Positions 20,301 through 28,556 of a stretch of DNA of 64,000 bases are shown piece after piece. The DNA is taken from the NCBI RefSeq assembly GCF_963678635.1, contig NC_087064.1:45369346-45433345 (forward strand), read 5' to 3'. Both the position numbers and the translations under genes were made by a program. Source of the stretch: Symsagittifera roscoffensis. Lineage: Eukaryota > Xenacoelomorpha > Acoela > Convolutidae. Numbering within the stretch: position 1 is the first letter of the stretch; each line of letters starts with the position of its first letter. Below the pieces are notes generated by a model. The model was not told the DNA's origin and did no database searches. It was given only the letters and a program-made list of their open reading frames with translations.

Positions 20301-21170
20301 GATTACAATGCAGTAGATGAGAATGATGAAATCCACCGAGTGATGATGGAAGTGGAACCATTGCTGGAAGCTTCGGGAAAACGTAATTGGAGGAGCATCA
20401 TGTTGACACATGACGAGTTTCCTTGCCACTGCTTGCTGCAGACCTGGTGGTATCCCAAGCGTAGTAATCTGGTATTGATCTGGGACTCTGGAGAGCTGCT
20501 CTCCATGGGTTTACCAGATTCATCACAGCCCATAACAATAGTGATAGTGGGAGTTATGATGGCGATACGATGGCTGGAAGCTCATGTGAGAGAAAATAAT
20601 AGACAGGAGGCACCGACGAGAGAACAATTGCAGAAATTAGATTGTCTAAAAGATTTAGATCTTTTTGAGACAATGTGCAAAGTTCTAAACATTCCGATGG
20701 AAGTGAAGAAGATATGGGCAAGAAAACGATTGATGCCATGGTTCAGAGCTAACATGACTGCATGGTTGTACGAGTATGCGAAAAAGCATATGTCGAAACA
20801 TGGCAGAGTGTACAGTGAATATCAGCTGGACATTGGGGCAGGAGCTTTCAAGCGAGCTTTCGTGACCCATCGGAATGCAGTGACCACCGCTGTGAAAAGA
20901 ATTTCCAGGACGGGCGAGCGTAGTGGAAGTGAGAGGGCAGAGATGCTGAAAGAAGATTTGGAAAGAAACGTGGCGTTGTGTCTCCACAACAGCTTCTGTA
21001 GAAACAGAGAATCAAACGTGGATCCCCTACCTTGCTGTAAACAGAGGGTGGAAGAGCAGAAGTGTTGGAGGACGGCTTCCAACAGCGTCAGGATAGTCAA
21101 TGACGTGCTACAAGACACGGAGACCGAGAGTGCAGAGTCAGCGTCACAGGAGGAGGAAATGGAGCATTGA
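14307..21170 (+). CDS. ORF3: giant accessory protein of unknown function
   Basis: 2287 aa from the ATG at 14307; the frame is open back to the ORF2 stop. I do not recognise a family over most of the length. Near the N-terminus the order VVANS (S177), AGIND (G226, N228, D229) and LPDGLKF (D293, K296) mirrors SGNH blocks I, III and V, with GDS and the catalytic His lost. This looks like a degenerate sister of the ORF2 domain. A hydrophobic stretch lies near 530-560 and an acidic disordered region near 975-1060. Residues about 1700-2200 are the best conserved part among the three minus-strand copies and contain Cys/Trp-rich segments. The C-terminus is Cys-rich (near 2230-2265). The intact 6.9 kb frame and its presence in both subfamilies argue for function. 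A structural, envelope-like or host-interaction role is only a guess. Confidence 0.85.
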   Translation: MPSPWHIYKEELMKLDLQKVSFIEDARRMLNGATLSVSRLYSITGVDWLIAASINFSSTTALRFADLEGLPSNNTMGPVNARPLQDVRLNHEERNREERPGRFLTARAPIGQHVKIFRQLTTPPSHVKERVYPKQVNQDGDAQRYGGLTAIKKDESIFAAYDKAEMRKAKIMVVANSEFVYTSKSLFWPDVIMLAAVDLDLLQSVSLAIGVQRQTEMNPITIVFAGINDHLHSRGFLSRLRDPATAENAVWPAIKDILESMGEVVDATKEGTFNKVTLRVVFALSPGYAYLPDGLKFVYAMVALLSEGKYDVIISAPNRMIEMENLRPLKAELPAVWSDISNAMRGFKDHALHMLVLDEVLGLELSNFSRQLKLKPGIDDDHRVITAMSSDLWFRAMEVASEDTRRKNSLETRAHLEAMVLRTKPEANQWLHLNPRVAALGADAFQQGPVMITKMHAYLLKEVNLAENAGEKTAEFVNRMCQITLETFWTQEVKGQEGFERTDSMLEGLGAGWTASFLAKVYPKVSHYLIKEFLQAVVKVSIVELIALFVTFGAQNFVKGPVILLTDGIQNLRLDGLLTLIAITHGNLGGLMKLARCPEQMKERVRNLDMKKSTDSWNKIRDLRHTLIQYLLQQNRFGTGEDETIEREEDVRRHVGGMPLLTDLSLAMRIDPLALIRGVTEFVTVIYGPAVTFAFPDVKVEAYRRSVLHLNLISAVDGSTLNWCEQHALRELIGEDLLFAKISEPEMTVINFDDHFCDRMGEVERGHIEEFPKLWNLRPYDKTNGEMTRVPRLTAAYHKVREETKDWGDYKKLPEAIPEFPLIRRMLLGAVSVVQTPRLRAFETNERRVGNFSATMDPYFVGRNAAVLQYTRFAYTDQATRRRISNAATPKPEGFDEEWRRLGSAPMRMRGRTELPEASVILTSVRKEMKVAGILQTRIFLAPFGCEETKVVHGEEEDKSAGTLLIPRFQEEADDDKQGPSNSNGDKSEGDDGQGGNRQTEEPMQQDQAGGEDDRASTGGTSSLDFNIFSDLENNADTLETTEPADEGISTLEPPSAFEEMKRNLPESSSPGNTRNNDQRILMESPRRRRIEASARVPFLGTLPEEEWEVHHRDHESRTGCKLDRVAFMEEVWTVIQSYGTQSILKTGLNQPLMREVLDKLDECEGRLSELLIDSATDESEANSPIKITPQNNEGEVVYLSRTRRGRMRSKMVIDKINAMKMKLGSRVMPKRIGKTKVDSEISMKAGNSAKRKRVEEVMDLGQGDYQLSGTDRILTDIAMVPPILMAGLKSTGYKSKRSDRTLTGATLEMEILSQCGESKMRDFKPSPMNHGKGSVAGQLTPVEYNRLTVSETVSIDEPTGGYMEMLEYRNSARGHVMALEEEKAMEGYLETMLQGTTLKQKAYGTLASSDVQAETIEQLVSLPWKAVVLRYFEEEMRTTPRIHALVAVPYVRTELQLRLAWCMMGLTREEYDSEERKRSKEEKVFLMTNLRDLIVQEGAAVACAKRRDALCFIRFLIEQISVPALSTCVRMLKEGDERTKAMFLLAMLDIQQSKPMRVNMKEPEELEPMKKIDEIRRFSNKDLRLTKESMGALPKSSEYCGPIKKKSYSYVSGIIGIAYNPFLSEDIRDCFFDYEQAVLLRFWTSRIVTTKSVNNPQAKLGLVLEEEVTAPSVPKSDKRVEFGLGFSDELLRTSLMAVWELMKPSWCPSPNADSILRATQDIQRELNVDCNLRDLNIIYNVMITASKSNGEDRVELPGWGPEDWVKPGSCLAEVCGLEGHVCGSLECVKTLEKQHKQLTVLFGNVVMKARTETELIADCHGGTDVNLVTALGFYSMFGSLESLLNLEQKHEMVTAISVEVFPGVLQTEQKYIGKWREAIETEMNIRHSETYCRPSGARYLVGSTLAPMCKSRYPVHFVAVDVKSTRTIVDQAFSVPKCVRLARMSEKSYELLCKMFSAVPERTKEELESILGKKFMGYVSGNFSDFEKQKQRGSTVSDYNAVDENDEIHRVMMEVEPLLEASGKRNWRSIMLTHDEFPCHCLLQTWWYPKRSNLVLIWDSGELLSMGLPDSSQPITIVIVGVMMAIRWLEAHVRENNRQEAPTREQLQKLDCLKDLDLFETMCKVLNIPMEVKKIWARKRLMPWFRANMTAWLYEYAKKHMSKHGRVYSEYQLDIGAGAFKRAFVTHRNAVTTAVKRISRTGERSGSERAEMLKEDLERNVALCLHNSFCRNRESNVDPLPCCKQRVEEQKCWRTASNSVRIVNDVLQDTETESAESASQEEEMEH

Positions 21171-21217
21171 TGAATGGTCGAGAAAACAAGAGGCAACAAG
21201 AAAGAAAATTAGAAGAA

Positions 21218-21241
21218 TTTAGAAGTTTTAGAACTTCTAAA
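21218..21241 (+). promoter_or_regulatory. Perfect 10-bp hairpin after ORF3 stop
   Basis: TTTAGAAGTT, loop TTAG, AACTTCTAAA. The same 24 bases occur in both minus-strand copies (24522..24549 and 30243..30270 regions), although neighbouring 3' UTR bases have changed. It lies about 50 bases past the stop codon. A role in RNA stability, 3' end formation or packaging is possible. Confidence 0.6.
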
Positions 21242-21977
21242 CGACGAAAAAAGAAGAGAACAAAGGGATGATGAAGAAAAGTTAAAACTCAGAATTGTTT
21301 TATGTGTGTGAAAAACTCAAGTGAGAAACCAAGCAACCAAGTTGTAATTGAAAACTGAAACATTTAAGTTGAGTTTGGAAATTGTTGCATTTATAAATTT
21401 GCATTTTGGTTTTAGTTGAAGTGGCTTTAGAGACACTCACTTATTATTTATTTAGAAAGGCTTGAGGGAAGAGTATATTTAAATATTCCAGCCTGCATGA
21501 TTGTTTTTAATCACTTAGGAAGACTGATCACTTTGTGGTGACATGAAAAACTTGAGTAACTTCTTGAGGAGGGAGGTTGTTGCATTGTTCTTTCTAACCA
21601 CAAAGTTTCTTAGTTTTAATATTCAGGACAATAAACAAGCAAGATTTCCGAGGGGAAGGAGCATAGTAGGATAATTTTAGCTTGTTGGTTGGCAGGACTG
21701 TCCTGCAAGCCAAGACCTTTTAAATCTAGGAGAAAAAGTTTCAATCGGGATATTGACACTGGAAGTCAGAAAATATGTTTTATCTTAAGTCATATCCTCA
21801 ATGTGCAGATTAATGAAAGAATTTGAAGGCTATAGTGATGTAGTATGATGCCATTTATATTCTGCAGTGAGTCGATGTGACGTAGGTAAAAGTAATTTCG
21901 TGCATTTTGTAAATTCTGTTCGATGACACTGTAACCACTTAGAACATTGCGCGATTCAATGAGGACATTGACCGGAC

Positions 21978-21990
21978 TGTCCGGGGAGTA
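21978..21990 (+). promoter_or_regulatory. Polypurine-type tract adjoining the 3' LTR
   Basis: TGTCCGGGGAGTA directly precedes the LTR start TGTGAC. The purine core GGGGAG is short. The relative has the matching CTCCCCGG on the other strand next to its 3' LTRs (23751..23758 and 29472..29479). This is the expected primer site for plus-strand DNA synthesis. Confidence 0.6.
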
Positions 21991-22910
21991 TGTGACATTC
22001 GACCAGAATGGCCAAAATGCAGTCTCTGCAGAATTCGGTATTTTAGCAGCAAGCCTTCCGAATTGGCGATTTAGAACGGATAAGGACGTTATTTGAACGA
22101 TTAGCCAAACGGTGAAGGCTAGAAGATTCTGGAATTCTAATTTTTAAAAATTCGAATTATGACGTCATATTTCTGAGAAACGTCAGAGACGGCCATTTTA
22201 GCTAAAATAGCAGAAAGAAGCAGAACAACTTTATCTGCGATTACGAACAGTACGAAATCGAGACTAAAAAAACAACAACGAACTACCGAACAGCAGAGGA
22301 CGTTCCGAGTTGCAACTATTGTGCTGTTACAATAGTTGCAAGGCCGTTGCGAGCAACGGTGAAGGGTAAAACCCAGCCTTCCGAGTTATTGTGAACTGGA
22401 TATTAAGAAGCTTGATTCACCGGATTCAAGAATCCGGAAGGGTCTCGGGACGTGGACTTTTATGAACTTATATTGAATTTTAGCATCCGTCATGTCCTGA
22501 CTAGAATTTAATTAAGATCTTAATTCGTTTTGACAAGAATGAGGAGCTAGAAGTAGGGGGGAAAGGGTTGATCCATCTTCGATGGAGATGATGATTTTTA
22601 TCTACTGAACAAAAACAATAGTAATATGATAAGTAGTAGCCCTGTTTTTAGGAGTGACCTCGTGGTCTGGGGATACAGAGACCCAGCCATGAGCTCACTA
22701 ATTTTGCATGTAATTCAGTTAATTTGAGCGTTCTGGTCGAAGCCGGAGAACAGTAGCGTTTTTGTCAGCCTGATGTAAGAAAGACCACCGAAAAGTACTG
22801 GCTTGGTAGAGACGGTGAAAAACATGCAAAGCTCTGTTTAGACGCTAGCCAGTCGTCTTAAGACTTAGTTTTGTTATCCGTCGATATGTATCTTCCGGGC
22901 GAATGTTACA
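21991..22910 (+). repeat. 3' LTR of the giant element (920 bp)
   Basis: Bounded by TGTGACATTC and GAATGTTACA, which form inverted termini (TGTGAC / GTTACA up to one wobble), with the tract at 21978..21990 outside. It aligns in reverse with the LTRs at 22911..23748, 28557..29469 and 53977..54872. It contains one leader-type motif (near 22433) and two strong hairpins (22310..22359). The 5' partner is outside the window, so insertion age cannot be estimated here. Confidence 0.88.
22310..22359 (+). promoter_or_regulatory. Two adjacent hairpins in the 3' LTR
   Basis: TTGCAACTATTGT (22310..22322), loop GCTGTT, ACAATAGTTGCAA (22329..22341) is a perfect 13-bp stem. It is followed at once by CCGTTG-CGAG-CAACGG (22344..22359). 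The minus-strand LTR at 53977..54872 keeps only a partly paired version. In the transcript these could lie in R or U5 and affect polyadenylation or strand transfer. Confidence 0.5.
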
Positions 22911-23748
22911 GCTTTTAACCGTCTCTAGTAAAGCCAGTTCTTTGTGTGGTCATTTTAACATCGGCTCGACAAAACCGTTACTGTTTTGGGCTTCGGTCAG
23001 AACGCTCATATTAACTAATTTACATGCAAAAATAGTGAGCTCATGGCCGGGTCTCAGTATCACCAGACCACGAGGTCACTCCTAAAAACAGGGCTGCTAC
23101 TTAGTTATTATAATACTATTGTTTTTGTTCAGTAGAAAAAAATCATCATTGCCATCAGAGATGGATCAACCCTTTCCCTCAACTCCTAGCTTCTCATTAT
23201 CTGAAAATGAATTCGATGTTAATTAAATTCAACTCAGGACATTCCAGGATGCTGAAAAATGTTAAAATAAAGTTTGAATTCTCTTCACGATACACGTTCC
23301 GGTTTCTGGAATCTGGACGAAGAACCGTCTTACCTTCTTTCCGGAAGGCTAGTCACGTCGTCCCAACACCCTTCCTGGTTCTCAGGAATTGCATTGTAAT
23401 GATAGTAGCTGCACAATCGTTTAAGCTCGGAATGTTCTTCCAACAATAATCTTGTTTGCAATTTCAATTTGTATCGTAGGCTTGACATTCATCTGGTCTA
23501 TCTCACTGAATATTGTTGTACTGCTTTCCGCAGTTTCAGTATGTGCGAAAACTAAAATTGTTACGTGTCTTTATTTTGAAACGAATTATAAAAATTTATT
23601 ACGTCACGCCAAATTGACCATCCCCGATTCGTTGAATCGTCAGATTAATACTGCTTATTTGCTAAAACTGCCAATTTTCCCAGTTTACGATCATATTAAA
23701 ATTTCGAAGTCACCACGCATTTTGGCGGCATTCTAGTCAAATTTCACA
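22911..23748 (-). repeat. LTR of minus-strand relative, copy A, truncated by the plus element
   Basis: Nearly identical to 28632..29469 (offset 5721). Its first 75 or so bases, from TGTAACATTCGC onward, are missing; sequence starts exactly where the plus element's LTR ends. The other end (TTTCACA at 23748) is intact and followed by the CTCCCCGG tract. Insertion of the plus element into this LTR explains the truncation. Confidence 0.8.
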
Positions 23749-24591
23749 CGCTCCCCGGACAGCCCGGTAAATGTCCTCATTGAATCTCGCAGTAATCATC
23801 AAAATGGTACAGTGCCATTGAACAGAAATTACAAAATGCATGAAAACATTTTCACCCACATCACATCGACTCACCGCAGAATATAAATGACATCATACTA
23901 CACTGTTATAGCCTTCCAAATTCTTTCACTAATCTGCACTTTTAAGGAAATGAGCTAAGATAAAAACATCTTCTCTGACTTTTAATGCCAATGTCTTGAT
24001 TTGAAACTTTTTCTCCTAGGTTTAAGAAGTGTTGGGACGCAGGAAGCCCTTGCCAACCAACAAATTAAAATTATCCTACTATGCTTTTTCCTTTGGGCAA
24101 TTTAGTTGTAATTGGTCCTGAATATTAAAATTGAAGAACTTGGTGGATAGAAGGAACAATGAAATAATCTCCTTCTTCAAGAGATTACAGTTTTCATCAA
24201 AATGATCACTTTGTATCACTACAAAATGATCAGTCATCTGAGTTGATTAAACACAGTTATGCAGGCTAGAATATTTATTATACTCTTCACTCAAGCCTCT
24301 CTAGATAAATAGTAAGTGTCTCTAAAGCCACTTACTAAAATTACAATGCAAATTTTAAATGCATCAAATTCTTAACCCCAAAAACCAACTAAAAGCTCTC
24401 TTTAATTCAGTTTCAATTGCTTAGTTGCTTAGTTTCTCATTTGAGTTTCTCTCACATCAAGAATTCTGAGTTTCAACATCTTCTTCTTTGTTGCTCTTTT
24501 GTTCACTTCTTCGTTTTTGTCGTTTAGAAGTTCTAAAACTTCTAAATTCTTCTAATCTTTCTCTCTTTTTTTGTTTTTCGACTATTTGCCC
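23749..24591 (-). other. 3' UTR of copy A
   Basis: Reverse-oriented counterpart of the plus element's 3' UTR, including the perfect hairpin near 24522..24549. The short frames inside (for example 23452..23736 in the adjoining LTR) are not conserved as protein. No gene is seen. Confidence 0.7.
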
Positions 24592-26746
24592 ATGCTCCAT
24601 CTCCTCCTCCTGCAAAAATGACTCTTGCAACACGTCGGTGGCTATTTTGACGCTGTTGGAGACAGTTCTTCAACACTTCTGCTCTTCTACACTTTGTTTG
24701 CAACAAGCTAGAGGATCAACGTTGGTTTACCTGTTTCTGCAGAAGATGTTGTGGAGGCACAACGTAACGTTTCTCTCCAGGTCTTCCTTCAACATTTCTT
24801 CTCTTCCTCTCCCGCCACACTCACTTGTTCTGGAGGTCCTTTCCACTGCGGTAGTCACAGCATTCCGATGAGTTACAAAAGTTCGCTTGAAAGCTCCTGC
24901 TCCAATATCCAGCTGATACGCACTGTACACCCTGCTCTGCTTCGACATATGCTTCTTGGCATACTCGTACAACCACGAAGTCATGTTGGCTCTAAACCAT
25001 GGCATCAGTCGTCTTCTGGCCCATATCGTCTTCACTTCCATCGGAATGTTAAAGATTTTGCACATTGTCTCGAAAAGACAATCCAGTTCCTGTAATTGTT
25101 GTTTCGTCGGCATCTCCTGTCGATTGTTCTCCTTTACACGAAGTTCCAGCCATCGATTTGCCATCATAACTCCAGGTATCACTATCGTTATGGGCTGTGA
25201 TGAATCTGGTTAACCCATGGAGAGCAGCTCTCCAGAGTCCCAGATCAACACCAGACTACTGCGCCCGGGATACCACCATGTTTGTAGCAAGCAATGGCAA
25301 GGGAACTCATCATGTGTCAACATGATGCTCCTCCAATTACGCGTTCCCGACGCTTCCAGTAGTGGTTCCACTTCCATAATTACTCGATGAATCTCGTCGT
25401 TTTCGTCTACTGCATTGTAATAGGTCGCTGTTGATCCTTTCTGTTTCAGTCTTTCAAAATCACCAAAATTCCTACTAGCGTATTACATGAACTTTTTTCC
25501 CAGTATCGGTTCTAACTCTTCTTTGGTTTTTCTGGAACTGCTACGGACATCTTGCATAGAAACTCATAGGATCTCTCCGACATTCTCGATAATCTCACAC
25601 ATTTCGGCACTGAGAAGGCTTGGTCCACAATCCTCCTCGTACCCTTCACAACCACTGCCACAAAGTGCTCTGGGTATCGGCTTTTGCACATCGGAGCCAA
25701 TGTCGGTCCCACTAGGTATCGTGCTCCCGAAGGTCTGCGACAAGGTTCACTCTGCCGAATGTTTATCACTGCTTCAATAGCTTCTCTCCACTTTCTAATG
25801 TACTTCTGTTCAGCTTGCAACACTCCCGGAAACACTTCTACGCTGATGGCCATGACCATCTCATGCTTTTGTTCTAGATTCAATAGTGACTCTAAAGAAC
25901 CAAACATGCTGTAGAACTCTAGTGCTCCTACTGCAGTCACTAGATTCACCTCAGTTCCTCCGTCGCAATCTACAATCAGTTCCGTTTCCGTTTCCGGTTT
26001 CATTACTATGTTTCTAAGCAAAACCGTCAATTGCTTGTGTTGTTTCGCATGAGTCTTTACGCAATCAAAAGCTCCACACATCTGGCCTTCCAGTCCGCAG
26101 ACTTTCGCCAGACAGCAAACAGGTTCAACCCAGTCCTCTGGTCCCCATCCAGGCAACTCCACATTGTTTCCTCTGTTGCTCTTGCAGGCTGTTGTCATCA
26201 AGTTATAAGCGATGCTCAGGTCACGCAAGTTGCAGTCTGAATTCAGCTCTCTCTGCAATTCTTGTGTCGCCCGCAATATCGAATCATCATCGGGACTCGG
26301 GCACCATGATGGTTTCATCAGCTCCCACAGCACCATCAGGCTCGTTCTCAGTAATTCATCCGAATCCCAATCCAAATTCTATTCGGTAGTCAGATTTTGG
26401 CACTGAAGGTGCAGTCACATTTTCTTCCAACACAAGTCCCAGCTTAGCTTGCTGATTAGCAGCGCTCTTTATCGTCACAATTCTTGAAATCAAGAGTCTT
26501 AGCAACACCGCTTGTTCGTAGTCCAAGAAACATTCGCGTTTGTCTTCAGGGTTGTATGCCATCCCTACAATTCCAGACACGTATCTGTACGATTTTCGCT
26601 TGATCGGTCCACAAAAATCACTTGACTTCAGCAGTGCTCCCATGGATTCCTTTGTAAGTCTCAGCTCCTTGTTCGAGCATCTTCGTATTTTATCGAATTT
26701 CTTATCGGTTCCATTTCTACCGGCTCCTTCATATTCACACATTTCT
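24592..26746 (-). pseudogene. ORF3 C-terminal third, copy A (relic)
   Basis: Reads on the minus strand as ORF3 from about residue 1559 (VNMKEP) to the end. The pieces at 25512..26375 and 24727..25182 match the plus ORF3 strongly but are broken by stops and frameshifts. The upstream edge at 26746 is abrupt and joined to hAT-derived sequence. It is almost identical to copy B at 30313..32467, with at least seven base differences noted by eye. Confidence 0.85.
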
Positions 26747-27490
26747 CAATTTGCAACTCATGAACTCCGTCGCAGTTGTCTTTGCACGCTTGCTCTCCAA
26801 AACATGTGTTGCAAAATCCGACGAACTGGCACTCACAGAAGGCAAAACAGCTCCTCAGAGATTGACACTCCTCTTTCTCTCTGATTGTCAAGTTTGCCTC
26901 ATTCTCGTCCAAAATCTTGACAACACCATTTTCAAAGTTCGGGCTGGCGATAATTGAAGCGTTTGGCGCAAGATATTTCATGTACATGTCCAACTCGGGA
27001 ACACGGTTCACGACTTCGTCAAAAAGAAGTCTGGTCGATGATAAGTCGATAGATTCCCGCTGTAGAGCTAAAGTTACTGAATCGAGAACTTTCAAGTTTT
27101 CGTGAACTTCCAACACTTTCTGGTTTTCCCGAGCATTGAGCAACGAATCAAGTAATGTCTGTTCACTCGAAAAATGCTGTTCGAATACTTGTTTTAACTC
27201 CAAGTACCTTGAAACCATTTCGCAAGAACTGCTCCATCTGGTAACGTTTTGTTGTTTGGTACGCAATGTCGTGAACTGTCGCAATTTGGCACCAAGTTTG
27301 ATACCTTTAAATTTTCCCATCAAGACATTAATTTTTGACAAATTTTCGGACGGAATTACCGGACGTCAAAATGTATTCTTTGACAGCCAAATTAAATCTG
27401 TGTGACGCGCATCCAATCATGGGAATTCTACAAAGCCTTGCCAAAGCTTAGTTAGTTTCACAGTTATCACAGATTAAACCCACCACGTTT
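26747..27490 (-). pseudogene. hAT transposase fragment
   Basis: Minus-strand translation gives hAT-type blocks in order: VVGLICDNCETN, then a stop, ALARLCRIPMIGCASHRFNLAVK, then LRTKQQNVTRWSSSCEM and RYLELKQVFEQHF. These are the central hAT catalytic-domain signatures (DN.sTN, GCASHRFNLAV, TRWSS). At least one stop interrupts it, and the N-terminus and the dimerisation end are missing. It runs directly into ORF3 copy A at 26746, making a chimeric open stretch at 26661..27341. Confidence 0.7.
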
Positions 27491-27554
27491 GACATGTTTT
27501 TGCCAAATATTGTCAGAAGATAATTCAAGTAATCCAGGCACGGAAGCTTTGGAC

Positions 27555-27740
27555 ACAGCACACTTTGACGAAGTTCAGAATTTCAAGGCACTGTTCTGAA
27601 ACCTTCGAAATGATGACATCACGTCTAACACTGTCAAATGCGCTGGAAAAATCAATTTTCCCGAAAGCTTTATTAGCAGGCGCAGAAATTATAAACTCAC
27701 GGGCTCTATGTGCGGCTGCTTCTGTACCATCCGGTACCTA
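27555..27740 (-). pseudogene. Reverse-transcriptase-like fragment (non-LTR type)
   Basis: Minus strand reads FGKIDFSSAFDSVRRDVIIS, resembling RT motif A of LINE-type polymerases (usual form K-x-D-x-x-N-A-F-N-S-x-x-R), followed by a matching helix (CLEILNFVKVCC). Only about 60 residues are visible. It directly adjoins the hAT fragment, so it may be a capture or nested scrap. Confidence 0.45.
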
Positions 27741-28556
27741 GTTGAAGAGGCATAAAATAATTGGATTTCTTCTTCTGGTATTTCTTCTTCTCTTCTTCGG
27801 TATCTTGAAGTTGCTCGTGGCCTGTACACAGTGAGACTCGGCGGTCATCGGGCGCGGGTGGGTGCTTCCCTAGAAGTACAGCCAAAAACTGGAGATCCGG
27901 TGGGAAAAAGTGTCGCTGCTGGACGCGAGTTGTACCTCCCTTCTGACATCACCTTCATCGAGCTTTACAAAGATTGTATGTGCTGCCAACGATGGACTCA
28001 AAGCGGATTTTCTATACTAAAGACTAAAATATTGCGTCAAAAATGGATAAACTGTGCTGCCAACGATGACTCACAGTGGATGTTCTATATTAAACACTGA
28101 AAAGTTGCGTCGAAAGTGTACAGTGTGTGCTGCCAACGATGGACTCATGGTGGATGTTTTATACAAAGCACTAAAATGTTGCAACATTCAATATTATTTT
28201 AACCTCGAGTCGAAAAACTTTTTTCTGAATTAGGTGATTTGCAGTTTTCAATAAAATTTGTCTGTTCTGAATTGGTATCTCTCTTAGTATTTTGTATCTC
28301 TCTAGGGGGTTGGTTTTTGCATTTTGAGAAAACAACACAATTGACGATAACAAACGAACTAAAAACTACACTTTCAAGCAAGATTCAGCAGTCATTATAT
28401 CGAAAATTGTTTTTTTCAGAAAATCAGTTCTTTTTTGGAACTCAAAATGTAAATTCAAACATAAACAGCAGCAGTTTAACTTACAAGACCTTAATTTAAG
28501 GAATATTTTCTATCAATTTTTCGTGAAGACCCTTCTATGGCAACCTATGGAAAAGC
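27741..28556. repeat. Unassigned spacer with three 73-bp tandem repeats
   Basis: Units starting with TGCTGCCAAC occur at 27981, 28055 and 28128 (spacing 74 and 73), each followed by GATG, a TGGATGTT or similar block and AAAATNTTGCG. The rest of the stretch, before and after the repeats, shows no convincing gene. It ends at the outer edge of LTR copy B. Confidence 0.6.

Larger units (their letters stand above)
21171..21990 (+). other. 3' untranslated region of the giant element
   Basis: No reading frame is seen. It begins with a second TGA directly after the ORF3 stop and carries the hairpin at 21218..21241. It ends in the G-rich tract before the LTR. The same region is recognisable in inverted form at 23749..24591 and 29470..30312. 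Confidence 0.8.
1..22910 (+). mobile_element. Giant Ty3/gypsy-type LTR retrotransposon, coding-intact, 5' LTR outside window
   Basis: The stretch contains leader, gag-pol, two accessory ORFs, 3' UTR, polypurine-type tract and a 3' LTR with TGTGAC...GTTACA termini. All three long frames are uninterrupted, which suggests recent insertion and possible autonomy. Alignment with the minus-strand relative at 22911..54872 shows that base 1 lies roughly 0.65 kb inside the leader, so the 5' LTR should lie just upstream of the window. Estimated full length is about 24-25 kb, far above the 5-10 kb usual for the superfamily. The order protease-RT-RNase H-integrase and the GPY/F module place it in Ty3/gypsy. 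Its coding part is visibly richer in GC than the sequence beyond 54.9 kb. Confidence 0.93.

Noticed and set aside
23207-23736. Duplicated small frames (also at 28928..29457)
   Set aside because: They lie inside LTR copies A and B; their identity reflects DNA duplication, not protein conservation, and LTR 53977..54872 breaks them.
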